Shown here one piece after another: positions 16,728 through 25,532 of a stretch of 64,000 bases of DNA (positions within the stretch are counted from its first letter, which is position 1; every line of letters starts with the position of its first letter). Made by a program: the position numbers and the translations under genes. Source of the stretch: Paracholeplasma vituli (GTDB lineage Bacteria > Bacillota_I > Bacilli_A > Acholeplasmatales > UBA5453); the NCBI RefSeq assembly GCF_025446935.1, contig NZ_JAOEGN010000003.1, positions 108,794 to 172,793 of the forward strand, in the 5' to 3' direction. Below the pieces are notes generated by a model. It was not told the origin of the DNA and searched no databases. It worked only from the letters and a program-made list of their open reading frames with translations.

Positions 16728-17384
16728 TTATTTTAAGAATGAATCGAAAGAGTCTTCTTCGTCTTTCTTTTCTGTGAATTCTGCATCCACAGTTTCTTCT
16801 TTATTACCAACTAAGCTAATATAGAACTCAGCAGTAGCAGCTTGAACATATGGTCCAACCCAGATTGCTGCAATACCTAGTGTGACAATTACAAGTAAAT
16901 ACCAACCGATAAAGGATAAGTGTAAAATGAATAAGTCCATCTTAGAACCTTTCATCAAACGTTGAGACTCATCTAATGCTTCGGTAGCGGTCATTTGTGG
17001 ATTTTCAGCCATTAAATAGGTTGACATCGAATAAGCAAGTGCCTTAATAATCCCTGGAATGATGAATAATAATGACCAAAGAATAATGAATAATGTTTGT
17101 AGTAACGAAAGTACTAAACTGTTTGCGAAAGAATTCTTGAAGCCATCAAATAATCTTTCAAACATTGGATTCTTGCTTCTTACAAAATCGATATAATAGC
17201 CCGCTAGACCAACCGCGAGTGGACCAGCCACGACGATGGATGCTAATGATACAAGGGGTACTCTTTGTCCGATTGCGCTGATTGCACCTATAATAATGCT
17301 ATAAATCAAACTGACAGCGATTGGGGTTCCCCAGTTACCTGAAAGTTTGTCCCAGGCACGACGTCTTAAAACTTTACTGTTCAT
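16728..17384 (-). CDS. DUF975-family membrane protein
   Basis: 218-residue membrane protein with about five hydrophobic segments. The stretches IPGIIKALAYSMSTYLMAE, DESQRLMKGSKMDLFIL and LSFIGWYLL with a Gly/Trp/Pro-Tyr end (WVGPYVQAATAEFY) are the recurrent features of DUF975 proteins. The acidic C-terminal tail (EFTEKKDEEDSFDSFLK) is cytosolic. The function of the family is unknown. GGAGGATATC precedes the ATG. Confidence 0.82.
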   Translation of the reverse strand: MNSKVLRRRAWDKLSGNWGTPIAVSLIYSIIIGAISAIGQRVPLVSLASIVVAGPLAVGLAGYYIDFVRSKNPMFERLFDGFKNSFANSLVLSLLQTLFIILWSLLFIIPGIIKALAYSMSTYLMAENPQMTATEALDESQRLMKGSKMDLFILHLSFIGWYLLVIVTLGIAAIWVGPYVQAATAEFYISLVGNKEETVDAEFTEKKDEEDSFDSFLK

Positions 17385-17423
17385 GATGATATCCTCCTAA
17401 AATCATTGTAACATACATAACTA

Positions 17424-17457
17424 AAAAAAACACACCAAATTTTAGTGTGTTTTTTAA
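17424..17457. terminator. Terminator after sodA (bidirectional)
   Basis: AAAACACACC / GGTGTG-like stem (AACACACCAAATTTTAGTGTG on the plus strand), with A and T runs on either side. Confidence 0.78.
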
Positions 17458-17469
17458 ATAGGTTAACTA

Positions 17470-18069
17470 TTAAGCTTTGTTGAATTTTGCTTCTACAACA
17501 TCCCAGTTAATAACTGAGAAGAAGGCCGCTACATAATCAGGACGGCGATTTTGATAGTTTAGGTAATAAGCATGTTCCCAAACGTCAATGCCTAAGATTG
17601 GAGTACCTTCAGCAAGTGGTGTATCTTGGTTAGGTGTAGAAGTAACGACTAAACCTTTTGAGGTTTTAACCAACCAAGCCCAACCAGAACCGAAACGGGT
17701 CTTAGCTGCGTTACCAAAAGCTTCTTTAAACGCGTCAAATGAACCAAATGCTGCGTTAATTGCTACTAATAATGCGCCCTTAGGTGCTTTAGCGCCACCT
17801 GGCGTTAAGATTTCCCAAAATAACATATGGTTAAAGTGTCCACCACCATTATTTCTAACAGCCATACGGATATCTTCTGGTACCAAGTTAAGGTCTTTTA
17901 AGAATGCCTCTAGTGGTAAATTAAATTCAGGGTGTTTTTCCAATGCTGCGTTTAAGTTTGTAACATACGCATTGTGGTGTTTAGAATAATGGATTTCCAT
18001 TGTTTTTGCATCAATTGCTGGCTCTAATGCTTCATAAGCATAGCCTAATTTAGGTAATTCAAATTTCAT
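17470..18069 (-). CDS. sodA: Superoxide dismutase (Mn/Fe type)
   Basis: 199-residue enzyme that dismutates superoxide to peroxide and oxygen. Metal ligands are all present: His27 (EIHYSKHH), His81 ([11 protein letters not shown]), Asp162 and His166 ([14 protein letters not shown]). GGG before the second ligand and Gln148 (PNQDTPL) are features of the Mn-dependent branch. The start at 18069 is chosen over an upstream in-frame codon because AGGAGG lies about 10 bases before it. It has its own promoter and a terminator. Confidence 0.95.
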   Translation of the reverse strand: MKFELPKLGYAYEALEPAIDAKTMEIHYSKHHNAYVTNLNAALEKHPEFNLPLEAFLKDLNLVPEDIRMAVRNNGGGHFNHMLFWEILTPGGAKAPKGALLVAINAAFGSFDAFKEAFGNAAKTRFGSGWAWLVKTSKGLVVTSTPNQDTPLAEGTPILGIDVWEHAYYLNYQNRRPDYVAAFFSVINWDVVEAKFNKA

Positions 18070-18097
18070 AGTGTAAAATTCCTCCTTCAACACCTAT

Positions 18098-18126
18098 ATT
18101 GTACCCCATATACTTATTTAAAACAA
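18098..18126 (-). promoter_or_regulatory. sodA promoter
   Basis: On the minus strand TTGTTT (18121-18126) and TACAAT (18098-18103) are 17 bases apart, shortly upstream of the sodA RBS. Confidence 0.65.
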
Positions 18127-18210
18127 ACCAAATGCTTATTTAGAAATCACTCTTTGTTTAAAAAAAATAGACAATATGCTATAATTAGCACTGTTAAGAA
18201 GGTGCGTCAT

Positions 18211-19593
18211 ATGGATTTATCTAGAAAAATAAAAAAAGTATTCTTCGTGACCCCCGCAAGATCAATTTTCACTATATATCTTATAACCATCCTTATAGGC
18301 GGATTTTTATTGTGGTTACCAATCACTCAAAACCCTGGAGTTCGGTTATCTTTCTTAGATGCGATATTCATATCAGTGTCTCAGATTTCCTCAACCGGAC
18401 TATCACCAGTTTCACAACGTGATACGTTTAATTTGCTGGGCGGTGTCATTTCAATTTTTATTCTTGAAATAGGTGCAGTAGGCATCATGATGCTAGTAGC
18501 ATCTTATTGGGTCATTATTGGAAAAAAGATATCACTTAAAGAACGAAATTTGATTGCTTCAGAACAAAATCAATTTACAGTTAAAGGCATTATTCGACTC
18601 ATTACGAATGCGATGATTGCAGTAGGAATCATTCAAATTATCTATATTGCTGTCATGACAATTTACATCTATGTCGTCCAACCTTTTGAAGCGTCATTTT
18701 TAGAATCATTATTTCAATCTGTTTACTTGGCCGCAGCTGGTTTTGCGAATGCGGGGTTTGATTTTTTACCGGGTAATCAAAGCTTTATGGTTTTTGAAGG
18801 ATACTATTTACCACAAATTATGACCATGATCATTATCTTTTTGGGTGGTGTAGGGTTTTGGCCTTTAGCTGAGTTAGTCTTATTTATAAAAAACAAACTT
18901 CATCGTAAACAGTATAAGATGTCTTTTATTTCTAAACTGCTTATTATAAGTCATTTCATTTTTTGGATTTTATCTGCCGTAATTTACTTTGTGATGGAGT
19001 ATGAAAACTCGATGAAAGGACAACCTGTTGGAACCATATTAATGAATGTATTATTTATGACCAACAATGCACGAAGTGCTGGGTTTTACAATACGAATAT
19101 TAACGATTGGACAGAAGCGACACGTTTAGTCTTCTCAATGCTAATGTTTATAGGAGCTGCACCAAATTCATCTGGTGGTGGTATCCGAATGACAACATTT
19201 TTCTTATTATCAGCTGGGCTGATATCATTTGGTAGACACCGTAAGCAAGTATTCTTTGCAGGTAAAGCCATGAAAGAACAAGCCGTAAGAAAAGCCTATA
19301 TGGTTTTTGCGTTGGCTGTAATCTTAGTCATGATGTCTACCTTATTCATATCTATCATTGAACCCAATCGATGGACCATTATGGAAATAGGTTTTGAGGT
19401 TGCATCTGCTTTCGGAACTGTTGGGTTATCACTCGGATTGATTCCTCATTTTAGTGCATTCTCAAAAATGATTCTCATCATAAATATGTTTATCGGTCGT
19501 ATTGGGATTTTAACCGCAGTTGCGATGCTCGAAAATAAAAAGGAGACAACCAATGTTGTCACCTATGTTGAAATGGATATGCTTGTTGGCTAA
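18211..19593 (+). CDS. ktrB: TrkH/KtrB-family potassium transporter subunit
   Basis: 460-residue membrane protein that forms the K+ pore of a Ktr/Trk system. The four pore-loop repeats are visible with their filter glycines: SSTGLSPVS, AAGFANAGFDF, ARSAGFYNT and GTVGLSLG. Length matches KtrB. The gating partner KtrA (an RCK protein) is not in this window. The ATG at 18211 has AAGAAGGTG upstream; the longer frame runs through the TGCTATAAT promoter (18177-18185). Its 3' end overlaps the stop of rqcH tail to tail by four bases. Confidence 0.92.
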   Translation: MDLSRKIKKVFFVTPARSIFTIYLITILIGGFLLWLPITQNPGVRLSFLDAIFISVSQISSTGLSPVSQRDTFNLLGGVISIFILEIGAVGIMMLVASYWVIIGKKISLKERNLIASEQNQFTVKGIIRLITNAMIAVGIIQIIYIAVMTIYIYVVQPFEASFLESLFQSVYLAAAGFANAGFDFLPGNQSFMVFEGYYLPQIMTMIIIFLGGVGFWPLAELVLFIKNKLHRKQYKMSFISKLLIISHFIFWILSAVIYFVMEYENSMKGQPVGTILMNVLFMTNNARSAGFYNTNINDWTEATRLVFSMLMFIGAAPNSSGGGIRMTTFFLLSAGLISFGRHRKQVFFAGKAMKEQAVRKAYMVFALAVILVMMSTLFISIIEPNRWTIMEIGFEVASAFGTVGLSLGLIPHFSAFSKMILIINMFIGRIGILTAVAMLENKKETTNVVTYVEMDMLVG

Positions 19594-21131
19594 AGCGATA
19601 GAATTTTGGTCTCATCAATATCGATATATATGGTCTTTTGGTTGGTATACGTAACGTTATACCCCGGAAGGCCTTTAATTTTTTTTAGGTTTCTGACTTT
19701 TGTATAGTCGACAGGAATTGAAGAGGATTTTCTTTGTGGACTATGGTAGGCAGCTAACATGGCAGATAATCTTAAAGATTGTTCGTGAAAAGCCCCTCTT
19801 AGAACAACGTGAGCTCCAGGTCCTTGTTGAACATGAAACCAATAATCGTTTGGTTGAGCGAATGTATTTGTGAGGTAGTTGTTTTGTTCGGAAGTCTTTC
19901 CGATATATATTTCAAAGTCCTCACCTTTAACCAATAGAAGTGTAGGTTTAGCCGGTTTCTTTTTTGGATTGATTTTAAGTTTAATTAATCCAACTTCACT
20001 CAGTTCTTTTTTAATGTCATCTAAATCGTTTGAACTTAAAATAGACAGTTGATCTTTGATATCTTGATAGTAGGTTTTATAAGCCTTCGTTTGAGTAATT
20101 TGTGATTCTATTGGTAGAATCGATTTTTTCGCTTTTTGATACTTTTGATAAAGACTTTGAGCATGTTCATTAAGCGTCTTTTGAGGGTCTAATGGAATCT
20201 CTTTAAAGTGACTAACCTTCGCTTGTAGGTCTGTAGCGTGAGTATAGATGTCGTCAGCAAGCTGTTTTGATGCTTCAAAAGTACGATTTTGTTCCAAATC
20301 TCCAAAGAGGTTATTGAGCTTCAAATCCAGTCTTTTGATTTCTTTATCAATCAGTTTTTCTAGATCCATATACTTTGGTGTTTCAAATGTATAAAATGCC
20401 TCAAGTAAGGCAGAAAGTGTTGGATAGGTTTTGGATTCCTGGCCTGTATTTGGATTGAAGGAGAAAAATTGTCTTTTCTCACCTAGTATAAGTGTAGGTT
20501 CTATCGGGAGAGTTAAAGGGTTAAGTTTGGTTTCAACAAAGAATTTCGCAGTGTCTAAAGCAAACCCCATATACGTATTCATAAAGTATTTAGGATCGTC
20601 GATTGTTCTAAGTTCGGTGAGATCTGTTTCACTAAATACCTTTTTATCTGATGGAAAGAAGATAAATTCACTTTTATTTAAAATGCTTCGTTTATCTGCT
20701 GAAAACTGTTTATAATAAGCTTCGATTACGATATTATTTTCAAGTATTATCAAATTTGTGGTTCGACCCATCGTTTCGTATATCACAGTATAGTGAGCAT
20801 ACCCAAAGATTTGGTCAAACTTTTGAAAATTAAAGATCAATACACGGTCCATTTGATATTGGGTTATGTTCGTAATTTCGGCATTTTCCAAGTGTCTTTT
20901 CAGTGCATTGAGTAAATTCGATGTGACTTCCCCATAAGGTAGGGTTTGTGATATTCGGACATGACTCTTATTAGGGTTTAACTCAAATACAAGGTGTTTT
21001 TCACCTTGTTTATAGTATGTAAAAACAAACGTATCTTTCGACGTCTGACGGATTTTTTTGATACGAACCCCTTTGAGGTTTGTTTCGAATTCTTTTTGTA
21101 AATGGTAAATAAAATACCCATCTAATGGCAT
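19590..21131 (-). CDS. rqcH: Ribosome quality control protein RqcH (NFACT family)
   Basis: 513-residue NFACT protein (formerly FbpA-like). NFACT-N occupies about residues 1-200 with the Asp95-Arg96 pair (YQMDR) needed for alanine tailing in characterised RqcH; a helix-hairpin-helix and coiled-coil middle (about 230-370) follow, and NFACT-R carries NDYWFHVQQGPGAHVVLRG. RqcH binds stalled 50S-peptidyl-tRNA and adds C-terminal Ala tails that mark the chain for proteolysis. It is somewhat shorter than the Bacillus protein. A TGTGATATACT box (minus strand, around 21149-21159) and GAGGGTGAT precede it. Confidence 0.93.
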   Translation of the reverse strand: MPLDGYFIYHLQKEFETNLKGVRIKKIRQTSKDTFVFTYYKQGEKHLVFELNPNKSHVRISQTLPYGEVTSNLLNALKRHLENAEITNITQYQMDRVLIFNFQKFDQIFGYAHYTVIYETMGRTTNLIILENNIVIEAYYKQFSADKRSILNKSEFIFFPSDKKVFSETDLTELRTIDDPKYFMNTYMGFALDTAKFFVETKLNPLTLPIEPTLILGEKRQFFSFNPNTGQESKTYPTLSALLEAFYTFETPKYMDLEKLIDKEIKRLDLKLNNLFGDLEQNRTFEASKQLADDIYTHATDLQAKVSHFKEIPLDPQKTLNEHAQSLYQKYQKAKKSILPIESQITQTKAYKTYYQDIKDQLSILSSNDLDDIKKELSEVGLIKLKINPKKKPAKPTLLLVKGEDFEIYIGKTSEQNNYLTNTFAQPNDYWFHVQQGPGAHVVLRGAFHEQSLRLSAMLAAYHSPQRKSSSIPVDYTKVRNLKKIKGLPGYNVTYTNQKTIYIDIDETKILSL

Positions 21132-21285
21132 ACAATCACCCTCATCTAGTATATCACACTCTCCATTTTTTCCATTTTAAAAATGTAAACGTATACTTTC
21201 AAATTATCGTTATATGGCTTTACTATTATGTAATAATGGGGTATAATTTATAAAAGTCAGGGTTAATTTAGAAAGGTGGGATACT

Positions 21286-21906
21286 GTGAAGTTAAACGAT
21301 CGTGGTTTATTAATCGTCATTTCCGGTCCATCAGGTGTCGGTAAAGGTACCGTCCGTAAAGCCCTATTTGAGATGAAAAATCATGAACTGATTTATTCGG
21401 TTTCGATGACAACGCGAGCACCGCGTCCTGGTGAGGTTGATGGTGTGGATTATTACTTTGTCACGAAAGAAGAATTTTTAAAGCGAATCAGTGAAGGCAA
21501 ATTTCTAGAATGGGCCGAATTCGTAGGTAACTACTATGGTACACCACTGGATAAAGTCGAAGAACAACTCGATTTAGGCAAGGAAGTTGTCCTAGAAATC
21601 GAAGTTGAAGGTGCACTTCAAGTCCGTGAAAAGGCGAAAGATGCTGTATTCATCTTCATCGTTCCACCAGGCAAAAAAGCGCTCTATGACCGCTTAATCA
21701 AACGTGGAACAGATACCCCAGAAATGATTAAAAAACGTATGGAAAAAGCAGATCGTGAATTTACGCTTGCCCATAAATACGATTACATTGTCGTTAATGA
21801 CGATGTTAAGAACGCGGCTGATCGCATCATGGCCATCATTCGTGCTGAACATGCGAAAACAGAACGAACCATCCACACATACATGAAGTTACTCAGGGAG
21901 GACTAA
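21286..21906 (+). CDS. gmk: Guanylate kinase
   Basis: 206-residue kinase converting GMP and ATP to GDP and ADP. The P-loop GPSGVGKGT is at 14-22, followed by the GMP-binding region TTRAPRPGEVDGVDYYFV and the LID. It starts with GTG, supported by AAAGGTGGG. The promoter is TTTACT (21219-21224) and TATAAT (21242-21247) with a 17-base spacer. rpoZ follows after three bases, the usual gmk-rpoZ pair. Confidence 0.97.
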   Translation: MKLNDRGLLIVISGPSGVGKGTVRKALFEMKNHELIYSVSMTTRAPRPGEVDGVDYYFVTKEEFLKRISEGKFLEWAEFVGNYYGTPLDKVEEQLDLGKEVVLEIEVEGALQVREKAKDAVFIFIVPPGKKALYDRLIKRGTDTPEMIKKRMEKADREFTLAHKYDYIVVNDDVKNAADRIMAIIRAEHAKTERTIHTYMKLLRED

Positions 21907-21909
21907 AAC

Positions 21910-22143
21910 ATGATTGAACACAAAGACGGGATGAGATACCCATCCATCGACGCTTTACTAGAAAAGGTGGATTCAAAGTATAAATTAGCCTATATTTCAG
22001 CTAAAAGAGCGAAATCCATTCAAGAATCGAATGATCATTCTTCGATTGATAAACCGTTATGCAAAAAACCGGTTGGGATTGCTTTAGAAGAGATCCTACA
22101 AGACAAAATCCAAGTTGAATTCGTAGACAAAGTAGCCGAGTAA
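21910..22143 (+). CDS. rpoZ: RNA polymerase omega subunit
   Basis: 77-residue omega subunit: MRYPSIDALLEKVDSKYKLAYISAKRAKSI is the conserved helix region that clamps the beta' C-terminus, and KPVGIALEEILQDKI is the second conserved segment. It aids assembly and stability of RNA polymerase. It is coupled to gmk, and the terminator stem overlaps its stop codon. Confidence 0.94.
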   Translation: MIEHKDGMRYPSIDALLEKVDSKYKLAYISAKRAKSIQESNDHSSIDKPLCKKPVGIALEEILQDKIQVEFVDKVAE

Positions 22144-22162
22144 TGGCTACTTTTCTTTTTTT
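22129..22162 (+). terminator. Terminator of gmk-rpoZ
   Basis: AAAGTAGCC (22129-22137) pairs with GGCTACTTT (22145-22153), with the rpoZ stop in the loop and a T tract after it. Confidence 0.87.
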
Positions 22163-22190
22163 ATGTTAAAATTAACTAGAGGTGTTTAAC

Positions 22191-23966
22191 ATGGATTTGA
22201 TTAAAGAAAAGCTCAAAACCCTACCCGATTCACCAGGGTGTTATATGATGCTTAATGTAAAAAATGAAATCATCTATGTCGGTAAAGCCAAAAATCTGAA
22301 AAATCGCGTCAGAAGCTATTTTACCGGTTCTCATAATCTCAAGACAACCAAGCTAGTAAGCGAGATTGTCGATTTTAATTATGTTCAAACCAATACCGAA
22401 CGTGAATCCCTAATCTTAGAACTCCATCTCATCAAAGAAAATCTACCAAAATACAATATTAAATTGATTGATGACGCGACCTATCCATTTATCACCATTA
22501 CCAATGAGAAGGACCCTCGATTGATTGTTGAACGGGAATCAACGAGAGATTTAGGTAAACGTTTTGGCCCCTACCCAAACGTCTATAAAGCGAGAGATAC
22601 GGTTAAACTACTCAATAAGATATACCCATTAAGAAAATGTGACAAGCTCCCTAAAAAAGCGTGTTTATACTATCACTTAAATCAATGTCTCGCACCTTGT
22701 ATCAAAAAAGAACCGATTGACTATAAACCCATCATTCAGGAAATCACCGCATTCTTAAAAGGTGATACCAAAAAAGTTGTCGATGACCTTAAAAATGAAA
22801 TGTATAAAGCCTCTGATGAACTTCAATTCGAGCGGGCTTTGGAATACAAAGAAATGATCGATGCGATTGAGTTCACTACTGAAAAACAGCTGATTAGTTT
22901 AAATGATTTTCAAGACCGTGACTTTATTGCATTTCATGGTGACCATGAGGACGTTTCTGTTCAAATATTGAAGATGCGCGCAGGAAAAATCATCGACGTA
23001 AAATCGGATATCTTCAGTTATGTAGGTCAAATTCAGGATGCAGTTAATGAGTATATTCTACAACTTTATGAAGATAAATCTAAATGGCCGGACGAGCTCT
23101 TATTTTCCGATTTATTCGCCTTAGAAGACCTCGAGTGGATGTTTGGCAAGAAAGCCTCGATTCCTAAAATTGGCGATAAGAAAAAACTGATTGAAATGGC
23201 TTTTAAAAATGCCAAATACGATTTTGAAAACTATCGTTATTTAAATCGATTGGAAACAGAGAAAACCAAAGAAGCTGAGGATGCATTCAAAACCTTACTG
23301 GGTTTATCTGCAATCGAACATATTGAGATTTTCGATAACGCCCATTTGTTTGGAGACTCTAGCGTTTCTGCGATGGTCGTATTTAAAAATGGAAAACCTT
23401 CGAAAACAGACTATCGTAAATACCATATTAAACAAGCAGCGAAAATGGACGATTATGGAGCGATTCGAGAAGTCATTTACCGCCGTTATCAAAAAGCATT
23501 GATGGAGAATACGAAACTGCCAGACCTCATCATCATCGATGGGGGGAAAGGCCAGGTTTCCGCCGCTCAATCGGTGCTCAATGATTTAGGATTAACCATC
23601 GACATGATTGGTTTAAAGAAAAATGACAGGCACCAATTAGAAGCAGTAGTCTATCAAAACAATGTATACAATTTAGATAAATCGAGTTATCTGTATACCT
23701 ATTTAGGTAAAATAAGTAATGAAGTACACCGTTTCGCCATCTCATTCCATAAACAAACACGCGCCAAGGCATTGATTCGTAGCCAACTCGATGGTATTAT
23801 AGGAATTGGTGAAAAGCGAAAAACAAAACTTTTAGAAACGTTTGTGACGATCGACGCGATGAAACAGGGCGACCTTGAGACCTATCAACGCATCGGTATC
23901 AATGAAACATTGAGAGAACGGATTATTTCTCACTTAATACAATTAGAAAAGAAGGATGTTCAATGA
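22191..23966 (+). CDS. uvrC: Excinuclease ABC subunit C
   Basis: 591-residue nucleotide-excision nuclease that makes both cuts around a lesion bound by UvrA/UvrB. GIY-YIG domain at the N-terminus (SPGCYMMLNVKNEIIYVGKAKNLKNRV is the active-site region), Cys cluster CLYYHLNQCLAPC, UVR motif (about 200-235), RNase H-like 5' nuclease domain (DNAHLFGDSSVSAMVVF, IIDGGKGQ) and a C-terminal helix-hairpin-helix pair (LDGIIGIGEKRKTKLLETF). The ATG at 22191 follows AGAGGTG. The stop overlaps the next start by four bases. Confidence 0.96.
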   Translation: MDLIKEKLKTLPDSPGCYMMLNVKNEIIYVGKAKNLKNRVRSYFTGSHNLKTTKLVSEIVDFNYVQTNTERESLILELHLIKENLPKYNIKLIDDATYPFITITNEKDPRLIVERESTRDLGKRFGPYPNVYKARDTVKLLNKIYPLRKCDKLPKKACLYYHLNQCLAPCIKKEPIDYKPIIQEITAFLKGDTKKVVDDLKNEMYKASDELQFERALEYKEMIDAIEFTTEKQLISLNDFQDRDFIAFHGDHEDVSVQILKMRAGKIIDVKSDIFSYVGQIQDAVNEYILQLYEDKSKWPDELLFSDLFALEDLEWMFGKKASIPKIGDKKKLIEMAFKNAKYDFENYRYLNRLETEKTKEAEDAFKTLLGLSAIEHIEIFDNAHLFGDSSVSAMVVFKNGKPSKTDYRKYHIKQAAKMDDYGAIREVIYRRYQKALMENTKLPDLIIIDGGKGQVSAAQSVLNDLGLTIDMIGLKKNDRHQLEAVVYQNNVYNLDKSSYLYTYLGKISNEVHRFAISFHKQTRAKALIRSQLDGIIGIGEKRKTKLLETFVTIDAMKQGDLETYQRIGINETLRERIISHLIQLEKKDVQ

Positions 23967-24802
23967 AACGAGTTATTCATCAAATCAACGAGGAAAACCA
24001 TTATTTTACTTGTATCATCGACAATAAAGAAGAAGCTTACTATTTGACGAAAGCTCAAGCTAGAAAGTTCTTTGACTACCTCGATCAAGGCTACATCGTT
24101 GATTTTGAACTTTATAATAAAAGAAAGATTATTGACCGTCGCTATGCTTGGCAAGTCGCGTATTTCACGTCGATTGAAAGACCGGGTTATCGAGTCAATA
24201 AAATGTTATATGATTTAACAAACATCCGACAACAGATGAAAAATATCTTATCTGGATTTGGTTATTTATTGTTTTTAGATTTAGAAATGACCATGCCACC
24301 GTATTATAAAGGTCCTTTTGAAGCAGAGGTCATTCAAGCAGGATATTTACTCAGGAGCCCTCATGGTGAAGTCATCAAGTCCGGATCGATGTACATCAAA
24401 CCAACCAAGTACAAGAAGATTTCTCCACGTACAGAAAAATTCTTGAAACTGGACCCAACCTATTACGATTTTGCTGTCGATTACCATATCTTTTATGACC
24501 ACTTACGTGATATCATGGAAATGTATGATCCTAAAATCATAGTTTGGGGTAAAAATGACATGCTTGCTTTAAAAGCGTCCTATGTGATTAATGAGGTTGA
24601 ACCCTTGATTCATCCGAGCGCATTTGTCAATCTTTTACAAATTCATAAAACCTACTATAACTTATCGGATGATTTAGGTTTATTCAAAGCCTATGAAATT
24701 TATTATAAGGAAACTTACCATCAAACACACGATGCTTTAGACGATGCGAACGTAACCTTATTGGTGTATGAAGCTTTACTGAAGGAAATGAAGGGGGCTT
24801 AA
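23963..24802 (+). CDS. DEDDh-type 3'-5' exonuclease
   Basis: 279-residue protein with an exonuclease fold in the C-terminal two thirds. Exo I is FLDLEMT (Asp106, Glu108), Exo II is in the middle region around the YYDFAVDYHIFYDHL segment, and Exo III is HDALDDA with His256 and Asp261, giving the DEDDh set of metal ligands. The first 90 residues form a separate domain I do not recognise. The family degrades RNA or DNA from the 3' end; the substrate here is unknown. It is coupled to uvrC (ATGA overlap) and to the methyltransferase gene two bases downstream. Confidence 0.82.
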   Translation: MKRVIHQINEENHYFTCIIDNKEEAYYLTKAQARKFFDYLDQGYIVDFELYNKRKIIDRRYAWQVAYFTSIERPGYRVNKMLYDLTNIRQQMKNILSGFGYLLFLDLEMTMPPYYKGPFEAEVIQAGYLLRSPHGEVIKSGSMYIKPTKYKKISPRTEKFLKLDPTYYDFAVDYHIFYDHLRDIMEMYDPKIIVWGKNDMLALKASYVINEVEPLIHPSAFVNLLQIHKTYYNLSDDLGLFKAYEIYYKETYHQTHDALDDANVTLLVYEALLKEMKGA

Positions 24803-24804
24803 CC

Positions 24805-25509
24805 ATGAATTTTTATAACAATTTCGCTGTGTATTACGATAAAATTTTCCCACGCAATCCAAAAGTGATTCAATTTATGGATCGCGCTTTTAAACAAGGA
24901 CACATCCTCGATGTGGCGTGTGGAACGGGTGAATACTCTGTGTCATTGGCCCATTTAAACTACCAAGTCACCGGATTTGACCTTTCAGAACAAATGATTC
25001 ACTATGCTAAGCAAAAAGCTGAAAAGGAAAATGTTAAAGTCAATTTCCGTATCCAAAATATGTTAGATTTAACTGATCAATCTACATATGAAGGGATCAT
25101 TTGCATCGGAAACTCTTTAGTCCATTTAGATAATGAAACTGAAATTAAACAAGCATTAAAGAATATGTATGACGCCTTAAAACCTCATGGCACAGTGATT
25201 ATCCAAGTCATCAACTACGACCTCATTTTAGAAAAGAAGTTACCGGGGTTATCCACCGTGACCAATCAAGAATATTCATTCTATCGTAATTATGAGTTTG
25301 ATGGCAGTAAGATTCATTTCAAAACACGTTTAACCGATGGGCTTAGAGTGTTTATCGATGAAACATTATTGTTCCCGTTGAAGTATCAAACCTTGTTAGA
25401 CCTTTTAACGGAAGCAGGCTACAAAGACATTCATACAGTGGGTGGTTTCTCACATGATTCATTTGATTTGAAACAAGACATCACTTATGTCGTTACAGCA
25501 AAAAAATAA
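24805..25509 (+). CDS. Class I SAM-dependent methyltransferase
   Basis: 234-residue protein with a Rossmann-type methyltransferase fold. Motif I is ILDVACGTGEYS (SAM-binding Gly loop), motif II ends in GFDLSEQMI, and IICIGNSLVHL follows in the motif IV position. The C-terminal beta-rich part is of the type seen in small-molecule methyltransferases. The substrate is unknown. It closes the uvrC-exonuclease-methyltransferase operon, directly before a terminator. Confidence 0.85.
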   Translation: MNFYNNFAVYYDKIFPRNPKVIQFMDRAFKQGHILDVACGTGEYSVSLAHLNYQVTGFDLSEQMIHYAKQKAEKENVKVNFRIQNMLDLTDQSTYEGIICIGNSLVHLDNETEIKQALKNMYDALKPHGTVIIQVINYDLILEKKLPGLSTVTNQEYSFYRNYEFDGSKIHFKTRLTDGLRVFIDETLLFPLKYQTLLDLLTEAGYKDIHTVGGFSHDSFDLKQDITYVVTAKK

Positions 25510-25532
25510 AGGGCTAAGCCCTTTTTTCTTTA
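25508..25532. terminator. Terminator between convergent methyltransferase and RNase J genes
   Basis: AAAGGGC-TAA-GCCCTTT with a run of T; it may act in both directions. Confidence 0.85.
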